Shown piece after piece: positions 17,095-26,503 of a stretch of 64,000 bases of DNA (its first letter is position 1; each line of letters starts with the position of its first letter). The notes under the pieces are model-generated. The model was not told where the DNA came from. It saw only the letters and a program-made list of their open reading frames with translations, and searched no databases. Source of the stretch: JBGTBD01 sp041749475 (GTDB lineage Bacteria > Pseudomonadota > Alphaproteobacteria > Rickettsiales > UBA998); the NCBI GenBank assembly GCA_041749475.1, contig JBGTBD010000004.1, positions 1 through 64,000 of the forward strand. The letters run 5' to 3'. Both the position numbers and the translations under genes were made by a program.

Positions 17095-18378
17095 ATGCGT
17101 CTTTCCCAATATTTCCTCCCCCTCATCAAGGAAACCCCTTCCGAGGCGACGATTCCTTCCCACCGCCTGATGCTGAAAGCCGGACTTGTACGACAAGTCT
17201 CCTCCGGCATCTACACATGGCTTCCCGCCGGTCTGCGCGTCCTTCGCAAAGTAGAGAATATCATCCGCGAGGAAATGAACGTCGCGGGCGGTTTGGAAGT
17301 ATTGATGCCCACCATGCAGCCGCAGGAACTGTGGGATGAATCCGGACGCGGCGGCTACGGTTCCGAAACCCTGAAAGCCATCGACCGTCACGAACGCACC
17401 CTGATCTACGGGCCGACGCATGAAGAGGTGATTACCGACGTCTTCCGTAACAACGTCCGCAGCTACAAAGACCTACCGATGAACCTCTACCAGATTCAGT
17501 GGAAATTCCGCGACGAGATCCGCCCCCGCTTCGGCGTGATGCGCGGCCGCGAATTCCTGATGAAGGATGCCTACACCTTCGCCGAAACCGAAGAGCAGCA
17601 CAACAAGCTCTATGACACGATGTACCTCACATACTTCCGCATCTTCGAGCGCATGGGGTTGCAGGTAATCCCTGTTCAGGCCGATACAGGCCTTATCGGC
17701 GGCAATCTCAGCCATGAATTCTGCGTCGTCGCCGAAACCGGCGAGAGCGAGATTTTCTATGACGCTGCCTTCGAAGAAGCATTAGCGGCTGACTTTCTCG
17801 ACATCAACAAACTGAAAAGCCTTTATTCTGCCGCAGACGAAAAACACGACCCCGCCAATTGCCCCGTTCCACCGGAACGCCTGCGCAAAGCGCGCGGCAT
17901 CGAAGTCGGCCATATCTTCTATTTCGACGATAAATATTCCAAACCCATGAAAGCCATCATCCGCAACTCGGCGGGCGAAGATATCCCTGTGAAAATGGGC
18001 GCGCACGGTATCGGCGTCTCCCGCTTGGTCGGCGCCATAATCGAAGCGAATCACGACGAGAGCGGCATCATCTGGCCACCCTCCGTATCGCCGTTCCTTC
18101 TCGGCCTCATCAACCTGAAACCGGGCGATAACACCTGCGACGAAATCTGTAATCAGGTCTATTACAATGCCTACCGTGACGGCGCGGACGTGATCTATGA
18201 CGATACCGACGCCCGCGCCGGCGAGAAATTCGCGGCGATGGACTTGCTCGGCGTACCCATTCAAGTCATCGTCGGCCCCAAGAACGCCGCCGAACGTAAC
18301 GTTGAAATCAAGAACCGCGCCACTGGCGAGCGTCGTACGGTTTCGGTGGATGCACTGCTTTCCGGGCAGCTTGGTTAG
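17095..18378 (+). CDS. proS: prolyl-tRNA synthetase (short form without editing domain)
   Basis: It charges tRNA-Pro. The class II core includes RLMLKAGLVRQVSSGIYTWLP near the N-terminus, motif 2 in FRDEIRPRFGVMRGREFLMKD without truncation, and a C-terminal anticodon-binding domain (from about 335, VIYDDTDARAGEKFAAMD). At 427 residues it has no room for the roughly 180-residue INS editing domain of E. coli ProS. This short form is characteristic of alphaproteobacteria, which often use a separate editing protein. It is followed by a family A repeat and lolC-lolD on the same strand. Confidence 0.97.
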   Translation: MRLSQYFLPLIKETPSEATIPSHRLMLKAGLVRQVSSGIYTWLPAGLRVLRKVENIIREEMNVAGGLEVLMPTMQPQELWDESGRGGYGSETLKAIDRHERTLIYGPTHEEVITDVFRNNVRSYKDLPMNLYQIQWKFRDEIRPRFGVMRGREFLMKDAYTFAETEEQHNKLYDTMYLTYFRIFERMGLQVIPVQADTGLIGGNLSHEFCVVAETGESEIFYDAAFEEALAADFLDINKLKSLYSAADEKHDPANCPVPPERLRKARGIEVGHIFYFDDKYSKPMKAIIRNSAGEDIPVKMGAHGIGVSRLVGAIIEANHDESGIIWPPSVSPFLLGLINLKPGDNTCDEICNQVYYNAYRDGADVIYDDTDARAGEKFAAMDLLGVPIQVIVGPKNAAERNVEIKNRATGERRTVSVDALLSGQLG

Positions 18379-18397
18379 CATGTATCAAACCACACAG

Positions 18398-18464
18398 TGT
18401 CATACCCGCGAACGCGGGTATCCATGCCACCACTCGCTGGATTCCCGTTTGCACGGGAATGACA
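18398..18464. repeat. interspersed palindromic repeat, family A, copy 2
   Basis: Diverged arms at 18398-18424 and 18438-18464 match the copy at 9715-9784 in order and spacing (GTCATACCCGCGAACGCGGG... and ...GGGAATGACA). It fills the gap between proS and lolC. Its right arm ends 9 bp before the lolC start and contributes the AGG of the likely ribosome-binding site. Confidence 0.8.
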
Positions 18465-18473
18465 GGTAAAAAA

Positions 18474-19730
18474 ATGTTCTCCGCCCCGACACGCCTGCTT
18501 GCGATGCGCTACCTCCGTTCCCGGCGGAAGGAGGGGTTCATCTCCGTTATCGCGCTCTTCTCAATCCTCGGCATCATGCTCGGCGTCGCCACCCTCATCC
18601 TTGTCACCTCTCTGATGAACGGGATACGGCTGGAGATGATGGATAACTTCGTCGGTATCGAAGGCCATGTCACCGTATACGGCCAAGGCAGCGCCATCGT
18701 CGGCACAACGCCGTTGATAGAAAATATCCGCACACTGGACGGCGTTAAACGCGTCACTCAACGTATCGAGGGTCAGGTGATGGCCTCCAGTTCCGGCCGC
18801 GCGCTCGGGGCGCAGGTGATCGGGACGACGAGCGCCGACATCGCCGCCAAACCCAAAATCGCCAATACCGTCGATAAAGCTTCACTCACTCGCTTCGACG
18901 CCGGGGAAGGCGTTCTCGTTGGTGAACGTTTGCTGCAAAACCTCGGCCTCAAAGTCGGCCAGAGCATGACGCTGATATCCCCCCAAGGGCGCGCCACCTT
19001 CGCCGGAATGGTTCCGCGCCTGAAGGCATATCCCATTCTCGGCACGTTCAAGCTGGGCATGCAATCACTCGACAGCAGCCTCATCCTGATGCCCTATGAA
19101 GATGCCCGCGTTTATTTCACCCTCCCCGAACGGGAGGACGGCAGCGCCACCGCCATTGAAATCGAAGCGGATACGCTCGATGACGCGCAAGCGGTCGCCC
19201 ACCGTATCGCAAGCTCCATCGGCCCCGGATATCGCGTCTATGACTGGCAGCAGAGCAATCAGGGTGTCTTCAACGCCTTGAAGATCCAACGCGACGTGAT
19301 GGTCATCATCCTCGCCCTCATCATCCTCGTCGCCGCCTTCAACATCATCTCCAGCCTCATCATGCTGGTGAAGGACAAGAAGAAGGATATCGGCATCCTC
19401 CGTGCCATGGGCGCGAGCCGTGGCATGGTGCTGCAGGTGTTTCTGTTGACGGGTGTGGGCATCGGCCTCATCGGCACGTTACTCGGCTTCGGCCTCGGCC
19501 TCCTCGCCGCCGAGAATCTCGAAAGCCTTCGCCTCTGGCTGGAGCAGGTGCTTGGCTATCAGATACTCGCCGAAAATATCTATTTCCTCTCCAGCCTGCC
19601 GACCAAGACCGACCCCGTGGAAGTCAGCTTCATCGTCGGCCTCTCCTTACTCCTGTCCTTCCTCGCCGCCCTCTACCCCGCATGGCGCGCGGCATCCCAA
19701 CACCCGGCGGAGGTGCTGCGCTATGAGTAA
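18474..19730 (+). CDS. lolC: LolC/LolE-type lipoprotein-releasing permease
   Basis: This inner-membrane subunit of the LolCDE complex releases mature lipoproteins to LolA. The N-terminal RYLRSRRKEGFISVIALFS and first TM are the family signature. A large periplasmic domain (about 45-265) follows, then three TMs (about 270-400) of the FtsX fold with KDIGILRAMGAS. I chose the ATG at 18474 since the earlier in-frame ATG (18459) is inside the palindromic repeat. It overlaps lolD by 8 bases. One permease gene is present here, as in organisms with a LolF-like homodimer or a separate LolE gene. Confidence 0.93.
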   Translation: MFSAPTRLLAMRYLRSRRKEGFISVIALFSILGIMLGVATLILVTSLMNGIRLEMMDNFVGIEGHVTVYGQGSAIVGTTPLIENIRTLDGVKRVTQRIEGQVMASSSGRALGAQVIGTTSADIAAKPKIANTVDKASLTRFDAGEGVLVGERLLQNLGLKVGQSMTLISPQGRATFAGMVPRLKAYPILGTFKLGMQSLDSSLILMPYEDARVYFTLPEREDGSATAIEIEADTLDDAQAVAHRIASSIGPGYRVYDWQQSNQGVFNALKIQRDVMVIILALIILVAAFNIISSLIMLVKDKKKDIGILRAMGASRGMVLQVFLLTGVGIGLIGTLLGFGLGLLAAENLESLRLWLEQVLGYQILAENIYFLSSLPTKTDPVEVSFIVGLSLLLSFLAALYPAWRAASQHPAEVLRYE

Positions 19731-20397
19731 TGCCGTCCTCACCCTCGCCAACATCTCCAAACATTTCCACCAAGGCGGCGAAGAGATCACCGTGTTGAAC
19801 GAACTGAACCTGTCACTCGCCGCCGGGGAGATCGCCTCACTCGTCGGCCCCAGCGGTTCAGGCAAAACCACGTTACTGCAAATCGCAGGGCTACTCGATA
19901 ACCCTGATAGCGGCTCCGTCACCCTCGCAGGCGAAGAATGCGCCAAACTTTCCGACGCCCGCCGCACGGTCCTCCGCAACAAGCATCTCGGATTCGTCTT
20001 CCAGTTCCATCAACTCCTGCCTGAACTCTCCGCAGAAGAGAACGTGATGATGCCCCAACTGATCGGCGGCACGAAATCCTCCGCCGCCCGCACCCGCGCG
20101 CGCGAATTGCTCGGCATTGTGAAACTCTCCCACCGGCTCACCCACGTTCCCGCCCAACTCTCCGGTGGCGAACAGCAACGCGTCGCCATCGCCCGTGCCC
20201 TCGCCAATGACCCCGCCGTCATCCTCGCGGACGAGCCCACCGGCAACCTCGACCCTGAGACCAGCGACCTTGTCTTCACCGCCTTCACCAGCGCCCTAAA
20301 ATCCCGCAACGCCTCCGCCCTCATCGTCACCCATAATCCCGACATCGCCAAACGCACCACCCGCAGCTTCCGTATGGAGCAGGGGCGGGTGATTTAG
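19723..20397 (+). CDS. lolD: LolD lipoprotein-releasing ABC ATPase
   Basis: This is the ATPase partner of LolC. Walker A is GPSGSGKTT (about 43-51), the Q-loop is FVFQFHQLLPELSAEENV with the LolD-type HQLLPE, the signature is LSGGEQQR and Walker B is VILADEPTGNLD. At 224 residues it has the normal length. The start lies in the overlap ATGAGTAA with the lolC stop, showing translational coupling. dnaE follows after 47 bp. Confidence 0.96.
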   Translation: MSNAVLTLANISKHFHQGGEEITVLNELNLSLAAGEIASLVGPSGSGKTTLLQIAGLLDNPDSGSVTLAGEECAKLSDARRTVLRNKHLGFVFQFHQLLPELSAEENVMMPQLIGGTKSSAARTRARELLGIVKLSHRLTHVPAQLSGGEQQRVAIARALANDPAVILADEPTGNLDPETSDLVFTAFTSALKSRNASALIVTHNPDIAKRTTRSFRMEQGRVI

Positions 20398-20444
20398 TTC
20401 ATTCCCTCGCTTTACAACTCCACCCATCCCGCTAATCTACTCCC

Positions 20445-23400
20445 ATGACCGGGATCGCTGACTCATTCGTCCATCTGCGCGCACACAGCGCCTATTCGCT
20501 GCTGGAAGGCGCGATCAAGATTCCGAAACTCGTCAAGCTCGCCAAGGAAGCGGAAATGCCAGCGCTGGCGTTGACCGATAAGGACAACCTGTTCGGCTCC
20601 CTCGAATTCTCCGGCGAATGCGCAAAGAACGGCGTGCAGCCCATCATCGGCATCCAGCTTTCGCTCGTGCCGTTCTTCCAGGAATCGATGTCTCAAGGAA
20701 CCATTCGCGCTTCGACCGACCAACTCCTCCTTCTCGCCAAGGACGAGACCGGATACGCCAACCTGATGCGTATCGCCAGCAAATCTTATCTGGCGTCCGA
20801 ATCCAACGATTCCCCGCTGATCGCCTACACTACGCTGATCGAACATAACGAAGGCCTCATCGCCTTGAGCGGCGGCCTGCAAGGCGCTATCGGCGGCGCG
20901 CTGTGCACCGGCAACATGGCGCGTGCGGAAGAAGCCTTGAAGATGATCTCCGGCATCTTCTCCGGCCGCTTCTATCTGGAGATCACCCGCCACGGCCTGC
21001 CAATGGAACGCACCATCGAGCCGCAATTGCTGGAACTGGCCTACAACCATAATATCCCGCTCGTCGCCACCAACGACATCTATTTCGCCGGCGGCATCCC
21101 CGAATATGAAGCGCATGACGCACTGCTCTGCATCGCCGGAGGCCGTTATGTCGGCGAGGAGAACCGCCGCCGCCTGACACCCGAACACCGCTTCAAGACC
21201 GCCAAAGAAATGCGCCTCCTGTTCGCCGATCTGCCTGAGGCGATAGACAACACACTCCTCATCGCCCAGCGCTGCGCGGTGATGTCCCCCAAGCGAAAAC
21301 CCATCCTTCCTTCCTTCGTCGTCGCCGAAGATGGCCGCCAATTGACCGAAGCCGAAGCCCTGCGCGAGAAAGCATGGCAGGGTCTGGAAAACCGCTTGGA
21401 AACGATGGTCTTCACGCCGGGCATGACGGAAGAAGAACGCCAGATCAAAGCCAAACCCTATTATGAGCGACTCGATTTCGAGCTCAACGTCATCATCCAG
21501 ATGCAATATCCCGGCTACTTCCTGATCGTATCCGACTTCATCATCTGGGCGAAGACGCATAACATCCCTGTTGGGCCGGGGAGGGGGTCGGGGGCGGCGT
21601 CTGTCGTCGCATGGTCACTGCAAATCACCGACCTTGACCCGCTGCTCTACGACCTCGTCTTCGAGCGCTTCCTGAACCCTGAGCGTGTCTCGATGCCTGA
21701 CTTCGATATCGACTTCTGCCAGGACCGGCGGGACGAGGTGATTCGCTATGTGCAGGAACGCTATGGCCGCGACCGTGTGGCGCAGATCATCACCTTCGGG
21801 AAACTCCAGGCGCGCGCCGTGTTGCGGGACGTAGGCCGCGTCCTCCAACTCCCGTACCCCGTCGTCGATCGCATCTGCAAACTCGTCCCCAACAACCCCG
21901 CCGCGCCCGTCACCCTCCAGCAGGCCATCGACATGGAACCGATGCTCCGCCACGCGATGGAGCACGAGGAGGGGGTCGACAAGATGGTCGAGATCTCCCT
22001 GCAACTCGAAGGCCTCTACCGCCACGCCTCCACCCACGCCGCCGGAGTCGTCATCGCCGACCGCCCGTTAGACGAACTCGTCGCCCTCTACCGTGACCCG
22101 CGCTCGGACATGCCGGTCATCCAATACTCCATGAAATACGCGGAGGATGCAGGCCTCGTAAAGTTCGACTTCCTCGGCCTGAAAACCCTCACCGTCCTCC
22201 AGACCGCCCTCGAACTCATCAAGAAACGCGGCATTGAAATTGACCTGCTGGCCTTGCCACTCGACGACAAACCCACTTACCAACTATTGACCCGTGGCGA
22301 CACCGTCGGCATTTTCCAGTTCGAGTCCGCGGGCATGCGCGATTCCTTGCGCAAGCTGAAACCGGATTGCTTGGAGGATCTCGTCGCACTAGGCGCTCTA
22401 TACCGCCCAGGGCCGATGGACAACAACATCCCCACCTACATCAACCGCAAACACGGCCGCGAGAAACTCGACTGCCTGCACCCGATGCTGGAACCCGTGC
22501 TGAAAGAGACCTACGGCGTTATCATCTATCAGGAGCAGGTGCAGAAGATCGCGCAGGTGATGGCGGGTTACACCCTTGGCGGCGCTGACCTGCTCCGCCG
22601 CGCGATGGGAAAAAAGATCAAGGAGGAGATGGATGCGCAACGCGCCAAGTTCGTCGAAGGCGCGCAGGCCAACAACGTCGATAAATCGCAAGCCAGCTTC
22701 ATCTTTGACCTCGTCGCCAAATTCGCGGGCTATGGTTTCAACAAAGCGCACGCGGCGGCCTACGCCCTCATCGGCTATCAGACCGCCTACCTTAAAGCCA
22801 ATTACCCGGTCGAGTTCATCGCCGCCTCGATGACGCTCGATATGCACAACACCGATAAACTCGCCATCTTCCGCGAAGACGCCGTCCGCCTCGGTATCGA
22901 CATCCTCCCGCCCGACATCAATAAAAGCGAAGCCAGCTTCGGTGTTGAATCAGTCGAAGAAAAACTCGTCATCCGCTACGCGCTGGGTGCGTTGAAAGGC
23001 GTCGGCCTGCAAGCCATGCACCAGCTGGTGGAAGAACGGAAATCCAATGGCCCGCTTAAGGACATCTTCGATGTCTTCCAACGCGTCGATTCCCGCGTCC
23101 TCAATAAACGCCAACTGGAAAGCATGGTGCGCGCCGGGGTATTCGACTCCGTCAATCCCAATCGCAAAGCGGTATACGAGAGTATTGAGGTGCTGATGGC
23201 CTACAGCCACAACCTCGCCGAGGAACGCGCCACCAACCAGATCAACCTGTTCGGCGACGCGACCGAGAACCAGACGCTTCCCGCGTTGTCGAAATCTCCC
23301 GACTGGCCACCGCTGGAGCGGCTGGAACAGGAATTCTCCGCCGTCGGCTTCTATCTCTCCGCCCATCCGCTGGAAGGGTATCTGATGACGCTGAAGAAGA

Positions 23401-23936
23401 TGAACGTCACCCCCTCCAGCCACCTCGCGGAGAAGTTCGGCAAGGATTACACGAAAGTGAACCTCGCGGGCATCGTGACGGCGGTGAAATACAAAGTCTC
23501 CGACAAAGGCCGCTTCGCCTTCGTCCAGCTCTCCGACCCGTCCGGCGTGTATGAAGTTTCCGTATTTAACGAACAACTCCTCAACAACTCCCGGGAATTG
23601 CTTGAGGCAGGGACGCTTGTGCTGATTCATGCCGAAGGCAAGCGCGACGATTCTGGCCCACGCGTCATCGCGCAGGACATCAAACCCCTGCAGGAGATGA
23701 CGAAGAACATCCTCAGTAAATCACTGGATATTTATCTGGATAGCCCGGAGCCTGTCGCGCGTATTCGTGAACTGATCGGCATCCCCATGCATCGCGGCAC
23801 GTCCATCGTCTTCCATGTGCCTGTAGGGGAGTCGCGCGCCGCCAAAATTAAATTGGCGGAACCTTATGAGGTTCCGCCAGAGACTGTCCTTCTTATGAGG
23901 ACTTTAATCGGTATATCGGATATTATCGAAGCTTAG
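20445..23936 (+). CDS. dnaE: DNA polymerase III subunit alpha
   Basis: This is the replicative polymerase. The N-terminal PHP domain starts FVHLRAHSAYSLLEGAIKI. The palm carries PGRGSGAASVVAW and the catalytic MPDFDIDFCQDRRDEV (DxD at about 424-426). The beta-binding/OB region follows (NLAGIVTAVKYKVSDKGR, about 1006 on). At 1163 residues it is the DnaE1 type. The last bases overlap by 4 the end of the convergent gene. An 11-bp perfect hairpin is embedded in the last codons (23854-23879). Confidence 0.98.
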   Translation: MTGIADSFVHLRAHSAYSLLEGAIKIPKLVKLAKEAEMPALALTDKDNLFGSLEFSGECAKNGVQPIIGIQLSLVPFFQESMSQGTIRASTDQLLLLAKDETGYANLMRIASKSYLASESNDSPLIAYTTLIEHNEGLIALSGGLQGAIGGALCTGNMARAEEALKMISGIFSGRFYLEITRHGLPMERTIEPQLLELAYNHNIPLVATNDIYFAGGIPEYEAHDALLCIAGGRYVGEENRRRLTPEHRFKTAKEMRLLFADLPEAIDNTLLIAQRCAVMSPKRKPILPSFVVAEDGRQLTEAEALREKAWQGLENRLETMVFTPGMTEEERQIKAKPYYERLDFELNVIIQMQYPGYFLIVSDFIIWAKTHNIPVGPGRGSGAASVVAWSLQITDLDPLLYDLVFERFLNPERVSMPDFDIDFCQDRRDEVIRYVQERYGRDRVAQIITFGKLQARAVLRDVGRVLQLPYPVVDRICKLVPNNPAAPVTLQQAIDMEPMLRHAMEHEEGVDKMVEISLQLEGLYRHASTHAAGVVIADRPLDELVALYRDPRSDMPVIQYSMKYAEDAGLVKFDFLGLKTLTVLQTALELIKKRGIEIDLLALPLDDKPTYQLLTRGDTVGIFQFESAGMRDSLRKLKPDCLEDLVALGALYRPGPMDNNIPTYINRKHGREKLDCLHPMLEPVLKETYGVIIYQEQVQKIAQVMAGYTLGGADLLRRAMGKKIKEEMDAQRAKFVEGAQANNVDKSQASFIFDLVAKFAGYGFNKAHAAAYALIGYQTAYLKANYPVEFIAASMTLDMHNTDKLAIFREDAVRLGIDILPPDINKSEASFGVESVEEKLVIRYALGALKGVGLQAMHQLVEERKSNGPLKDIFDVFQRVDSRVLNKRQLESMVRAGVFDSVNPNRKAVYESIEVLMAYSHNLAEERATNQINLFGDATENQTLPALSKSPDWPPLERLEQEFSAVGFYLSAHPLEGYLMTLKKMNVTPSSHLAEKFGKDYTKVNLAGIVTAVKYKVSDKGRFAFVQLSDPSGVYEVSVFNEQLLNNSRELLEAGTLVLIHAEGKRDDSGPRVIAQDIKPLQEMTKNILSKSLDIYLDSPEPVARIRELIGIPMHRGTSIVFHVPVGESRAAKIKLAEPYEVPPETVLLMRTLIGISDIIEA
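23854..23879. terminator. perfect hairpin inside the 3' end of dnaE
   Basis: TGGCGGAACCT and AGGTTCCGCCA pair perfectly over 11 bp around loop TATG, within codons that encode LAEPYEVPP, about 57 bp before the stop. As the convergent gene ends in the same place, it may limit read-through from the minus strand, or it may be a palindromic insertion kept in frame. Confidence 0.45.
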
Positions 23937-25060
23937 ATGCGCCACGCCAGAGCTTTGCCAGTCAGGCCGTGCGTTACGGCAACCAGACCTGCTGCCATCT
24001 CACCAGCGCCCATTAAGGATTTAGAGAAGCTTGCATCTTCTGTCTGACCCGTTTCAGGATTGGTCGAACCCGTGATGCCGACGAGGAGGTTTTTTCCACC
24101 ATGAACCGTCAAACCAACGCCTACTGCGGTTTCTAGGGCTTTTAGAGATTTGCCACCGAAGCCAAGCTTCTTACCCGAAGATGGGTTAACGCCTTGACCA
24201 TAAATCAGGCTCGGCCCTTTTACTAAGGTACGTGTCACCCAGTTGGACTCTGCCTTAAGGGCAGTGTTGGCTTTCGTAGCCAGCGAATCGGTGAGTGTAT
24301 GTAACTGTTTATCGAATACGCCACCAGCACCCGTGATACCATGTTCCGCGTGCAACAGGTCTTTTGAGTCCAGCTTCAGTTCTTTAAGAACACTTGCCTG
24401 CAACGCCTCATCGGTCAATGCAGCTTTGGTGCTTTTTACAAGTTCATGGTCTCCGGTAAGGCTGGATTTGACAAAATTAACAGCGGCTTCAGGTGCCGCT
24501 CCGTTTTTGCCGGCTGCTTCGGAAATGCCACCAAAATGCGAACTCAGCGTTTCAATAGAATCTTTCGTGCCTTTGGATTTTGCTCTCAGGTCTGCAATAG
24601 CTTTATCCAGCTCTGCTTTGTCGGAAAACAAGATGCCTTTGTTTTTTGGGGTTTTAGGTTTTTCTTTTGTGGCGATGTGTTGTGCACCATGCTTTTCCAG
24701 ATAAGCAACAGCGGACTCAGTCACGGCCAATTGCTGTGCAGCCGCAGGCAGACTTTTCTCAGCAGTGCCGACAAATGCTTTTGTCGCATCGGCGCGCATA
24801 AAGGTATTATCGTCATACTTGCCCAATTCTTCCGCTGTTTTTGCGAGCGGCTCGGATGGGCTGATAGAAGCAGGTTTCGGAGCAACCTTCTCAGGAGAGT
24901 TAGCGCTTGCCTCAGCAGGAGCAGTTGCATCAGCAGCGTCTTTTTTACGCCCACGAGGTTTTTTGGCTTTTACTTTAGATGCATCGCCTGCCGTTGCATC
25001 GGATACGGTAGATGCAGCATCAGGCAGTGTGTCTGTTGGGGGTATTGTATCTTTAGCCAT
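23933..25060 (-). CDS. unknown Lys/Ala-rich protein with AT-hook-like start, Pho-box linked
   Basis: The protein has 375 residues. The N-terminal 100 residues are low-complexity Ala/Asp/Lys/Pro with KAKKPRGRKKDAAD, similar to an AT-hook. The central part is helical (AELDKAIADLRAKSKGTKDSIETL). The last 100 residues are rich in Gly and small residues (GKKLGFGGKSLKALETAVGVGLTVHGGKNLLVGITG) and may insert into a membrane. No family is recognised. The start at 25060 is chosen because GGAGC lies 6 bases before it. Two Pho-like boxes lie upstream. The style (long disordered front, hydrophobic Gly-rich end) is like secreted effectors, but there is no direct evidence of secretion. Confidence 0.6.
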   Translation of the reverse strand: MAKDTIPPTDTLPDAASTVSDATAGDASKVKAKKPRGRKKDAADATAPAEASANSPEKVAPKPASISPSEPLAKTAEELGKYDDNTFMRADATKAFVGTAEKSLPAAAQQLAVTESAVAYLEKHGAQHIATKEKPKTPKNKGILFSDKAELDKAIADLRAKSKGTKDSIETLSSHFGGISEAAGKNGAAPEAAVNFVKSSLTGDHELVKSTKAALTDEALQASVLKELKLDSKDLLHAEHGITGAGGVFDKQLHTLTDSLATKANTALKAESNWVTRTLVKGPSLIYGQGVNPSSGKKLGFGGKSLKALETAVGVGLTVHGGKNLLVGITGSTNPETGQTEDASFSKSLMGAGEMAAGLVAVTHGLTGKALAWRI

Positions 25061-25123
25061 GTTTTGCTCCATCTGTTAGTGCATTCGTATGATTACATTC
25101 TATCAAAGCGCACGCCATTGTGT

Positions 25124-25141
25124 ATGACAGTTTGGTGAAAC
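25124..25141 (-). promoter_or_regulatory. candidate Pho box, proximal
   Basis: The minus strand reads GTTTCACCAAACTGTCAT. The downstream half-site CTGTCAT is perfect and the upstream one is degenerate. It is 63 bp before the start at 25060; a TAGAAT hexamer (25097-25102) lies 21 bp downstream. Confidence 0.4.
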
Positions 25142-25223
25142 TTGGGGTGGAGCGCAAGCGTGGATATGGTGCAATATGCCATATATATCATTCGGTTATT
25201 CTGGTAATAAAAAATCCACGATT

Positions 25224-25241
25224 GTGACAGAATCATGACGG
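25224..25241 (-). promoter_or_regulatory. candidate Pho box, distal
   Basis: The minus strand reads CCGTCATGATTCTGTCAC, matching the PhoB consensus at about 16 of 18 positions. It lies just past the pabB stop (25253), 163 bp upstream of the unknown gene at 23933-25060 and in the same orientation. Confidence 0.55.
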
Positions 25242-25252
25242 TTTCGGTAGGC

Positions 25253-26500
25253 TCACAGCGCCGCCAGTGCTTCTTCAGCGATACCCAGCGCCGTTCCCAG
25301 CCCTCGTGCCTTGGTGAGGGTTTCCTGCCATTCTTTCAGCGGGTCGGAATCGGCTACGATACCACCACCAACCTGAAATTCATAGCGGCTAGCCTGGAGT
25401 ATCAGGGTACGGATGACGACGGAGAGTTCGCACGCCTCACCCCGCATCCAGCCCAGTGCGCCGCTATATATACCGCGCTCATAGCCTTCTTGTTTACCGC
25501 ACCATTCCATCGCCGCGATCTTTGGTGCGCCGGTCATCGACCCTGGGGGGAAGCAGGCTTTGGCGGTGTCGAGTGGTTTCAGCCCCGGCTGCAACTGACC
25601 GCTGATCTCGGAGGAAAGGTGCGACAGCGTAGAAAACTCATCCGCCTCGAACAGCTTATCGACGCTGACGCTACCGGGAACACAGACGCGCGACAGGTCA
25701 TTGCGCATCAGGTCAACAATCATCAAATTCTCCGCTCGGTCTTTCTCGGCATGGAGGAAGCCGCCATCCTGTTCTTGCTTTCCTTTAGTCCCCTTAATGG
25801 GCCGCGTCAGGATTCGCCCGCCGACATCCGCGCGCAGGAACAGCTCCGGGCTGGAAGAGAGTACGGCAATATCCGGCCAGCGCAGGAACGCGCTATAGGG
25901 CGCAGGGCTGGCCTCACAGAGTTTCAGGAAGAGTCCGGCGACATCCTCCCCCTCCCACTTGCCGCGGAACTTGCGCGTGATGTTCGCCTGATAGAAATTC
26001 CCCTCCCGTATCTGCTCCAATGTCTCCTCGACGATGCGAAGATATTCTTGCCTGCTCATAGGGGAGGAGAGGGACGTGATACGCACGGGCTGTAGCGGCA
26101 TAGGCTCAGCAAGGGCAGGAAACACCCGCTCACCGAATTCTTCGATGATGCGCTCCTCATGATCCCACCGCATCACATAACGGAAGCAGGAGAACCGTAA
26201 TGGCGGGTTGGAGATCGAATGATAGGGCGAGGTGGAAAGCTTCTCCAGCGCGTGCCGCAACGGATACCCCAGCCAGCCGAACCAGTCCGCCGGGGAGATG
26301 GCGAGCGCCTGTTCAAGTCCGGCGAAATCATCCCCTTCGATACGCTTCACCTCATCACAGGCCAGCCATGAATACCGCCCCGAATATCCGGTCTTGAGTG
26401 AGGAATAGAGAAAGACGCACTCAGGGTAAGCCGCCGAAGCGGCGCGAAAGCACGTCACGGGGTCGCGCCACGCATGACGTGCTATCGGACCTCTGGGCAA
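25253..26500 (-). CDS. pabB: aminodeoxychorismate synthase component I
   Basis: It makes 4-amino-4-deoxychorismate from chorismate for the p-aminobenzoate branch of folate. Conserved chorismate-enzyme motifs are all in the C-terminal half: RPIKGTKGK, HAEKDRAENLMIVDLMRNDLS without gaps, STLSHLSSEI, PPGSMTGAPKI and YSGALGWM. PIKGT is the PabB form, while anthranilate synthase has PIAGT. At 415 residues it is a stand-alone synthase. It lies three bases after the DUF2125-like gene and in one unit with pabC. No glutamine amidotransferase (pabA) is in the window. Confidence 0.93.
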   Translation of the reverse strand: MPRGPIARHAWRDPVTCFRAASAAYPECVFLYSSLKTGYSGRYSWLACDEVKRIEGDDFAGLEQALAISPADWFGWLGYPLRHALEKLSTSPYHSISNPPLRFSCFRYVMRWDHEERIIEEFGERVFPALAEPMPLQPVRITSLSSPMSRQEYLRIVEETLEQIREGNFYQANITRKFRGKWEGEDVAGLFLKLCEASPAPYSAFLRWPDIAVLSSSPELFLRADVGGRILTRPIKGTKGKQEQDGGFLHAEKDRAENLMIVDLMRNDLSRVCVPGSVSVDKLFEADEFSTLSHLSSEISGQLQPGLKPLDTAKACFPPGSMTGAPKIAAMEWCGKQEGYERGIYSGALGWMRGEACELSVVIRTLILQASRYEFQVGGGIVADSDPLKEWQETLTKARGLGTALGIAEEALAAL

Positions 26501-26503
26501 TGA

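Noticed and set aside
19453..19722. N-terminal extension of LolD
   Set aside because: It overlaps lolC in another phase and encodes Ser/Pro-rich sequence; the ABC domain starts at the ATG at 19723.
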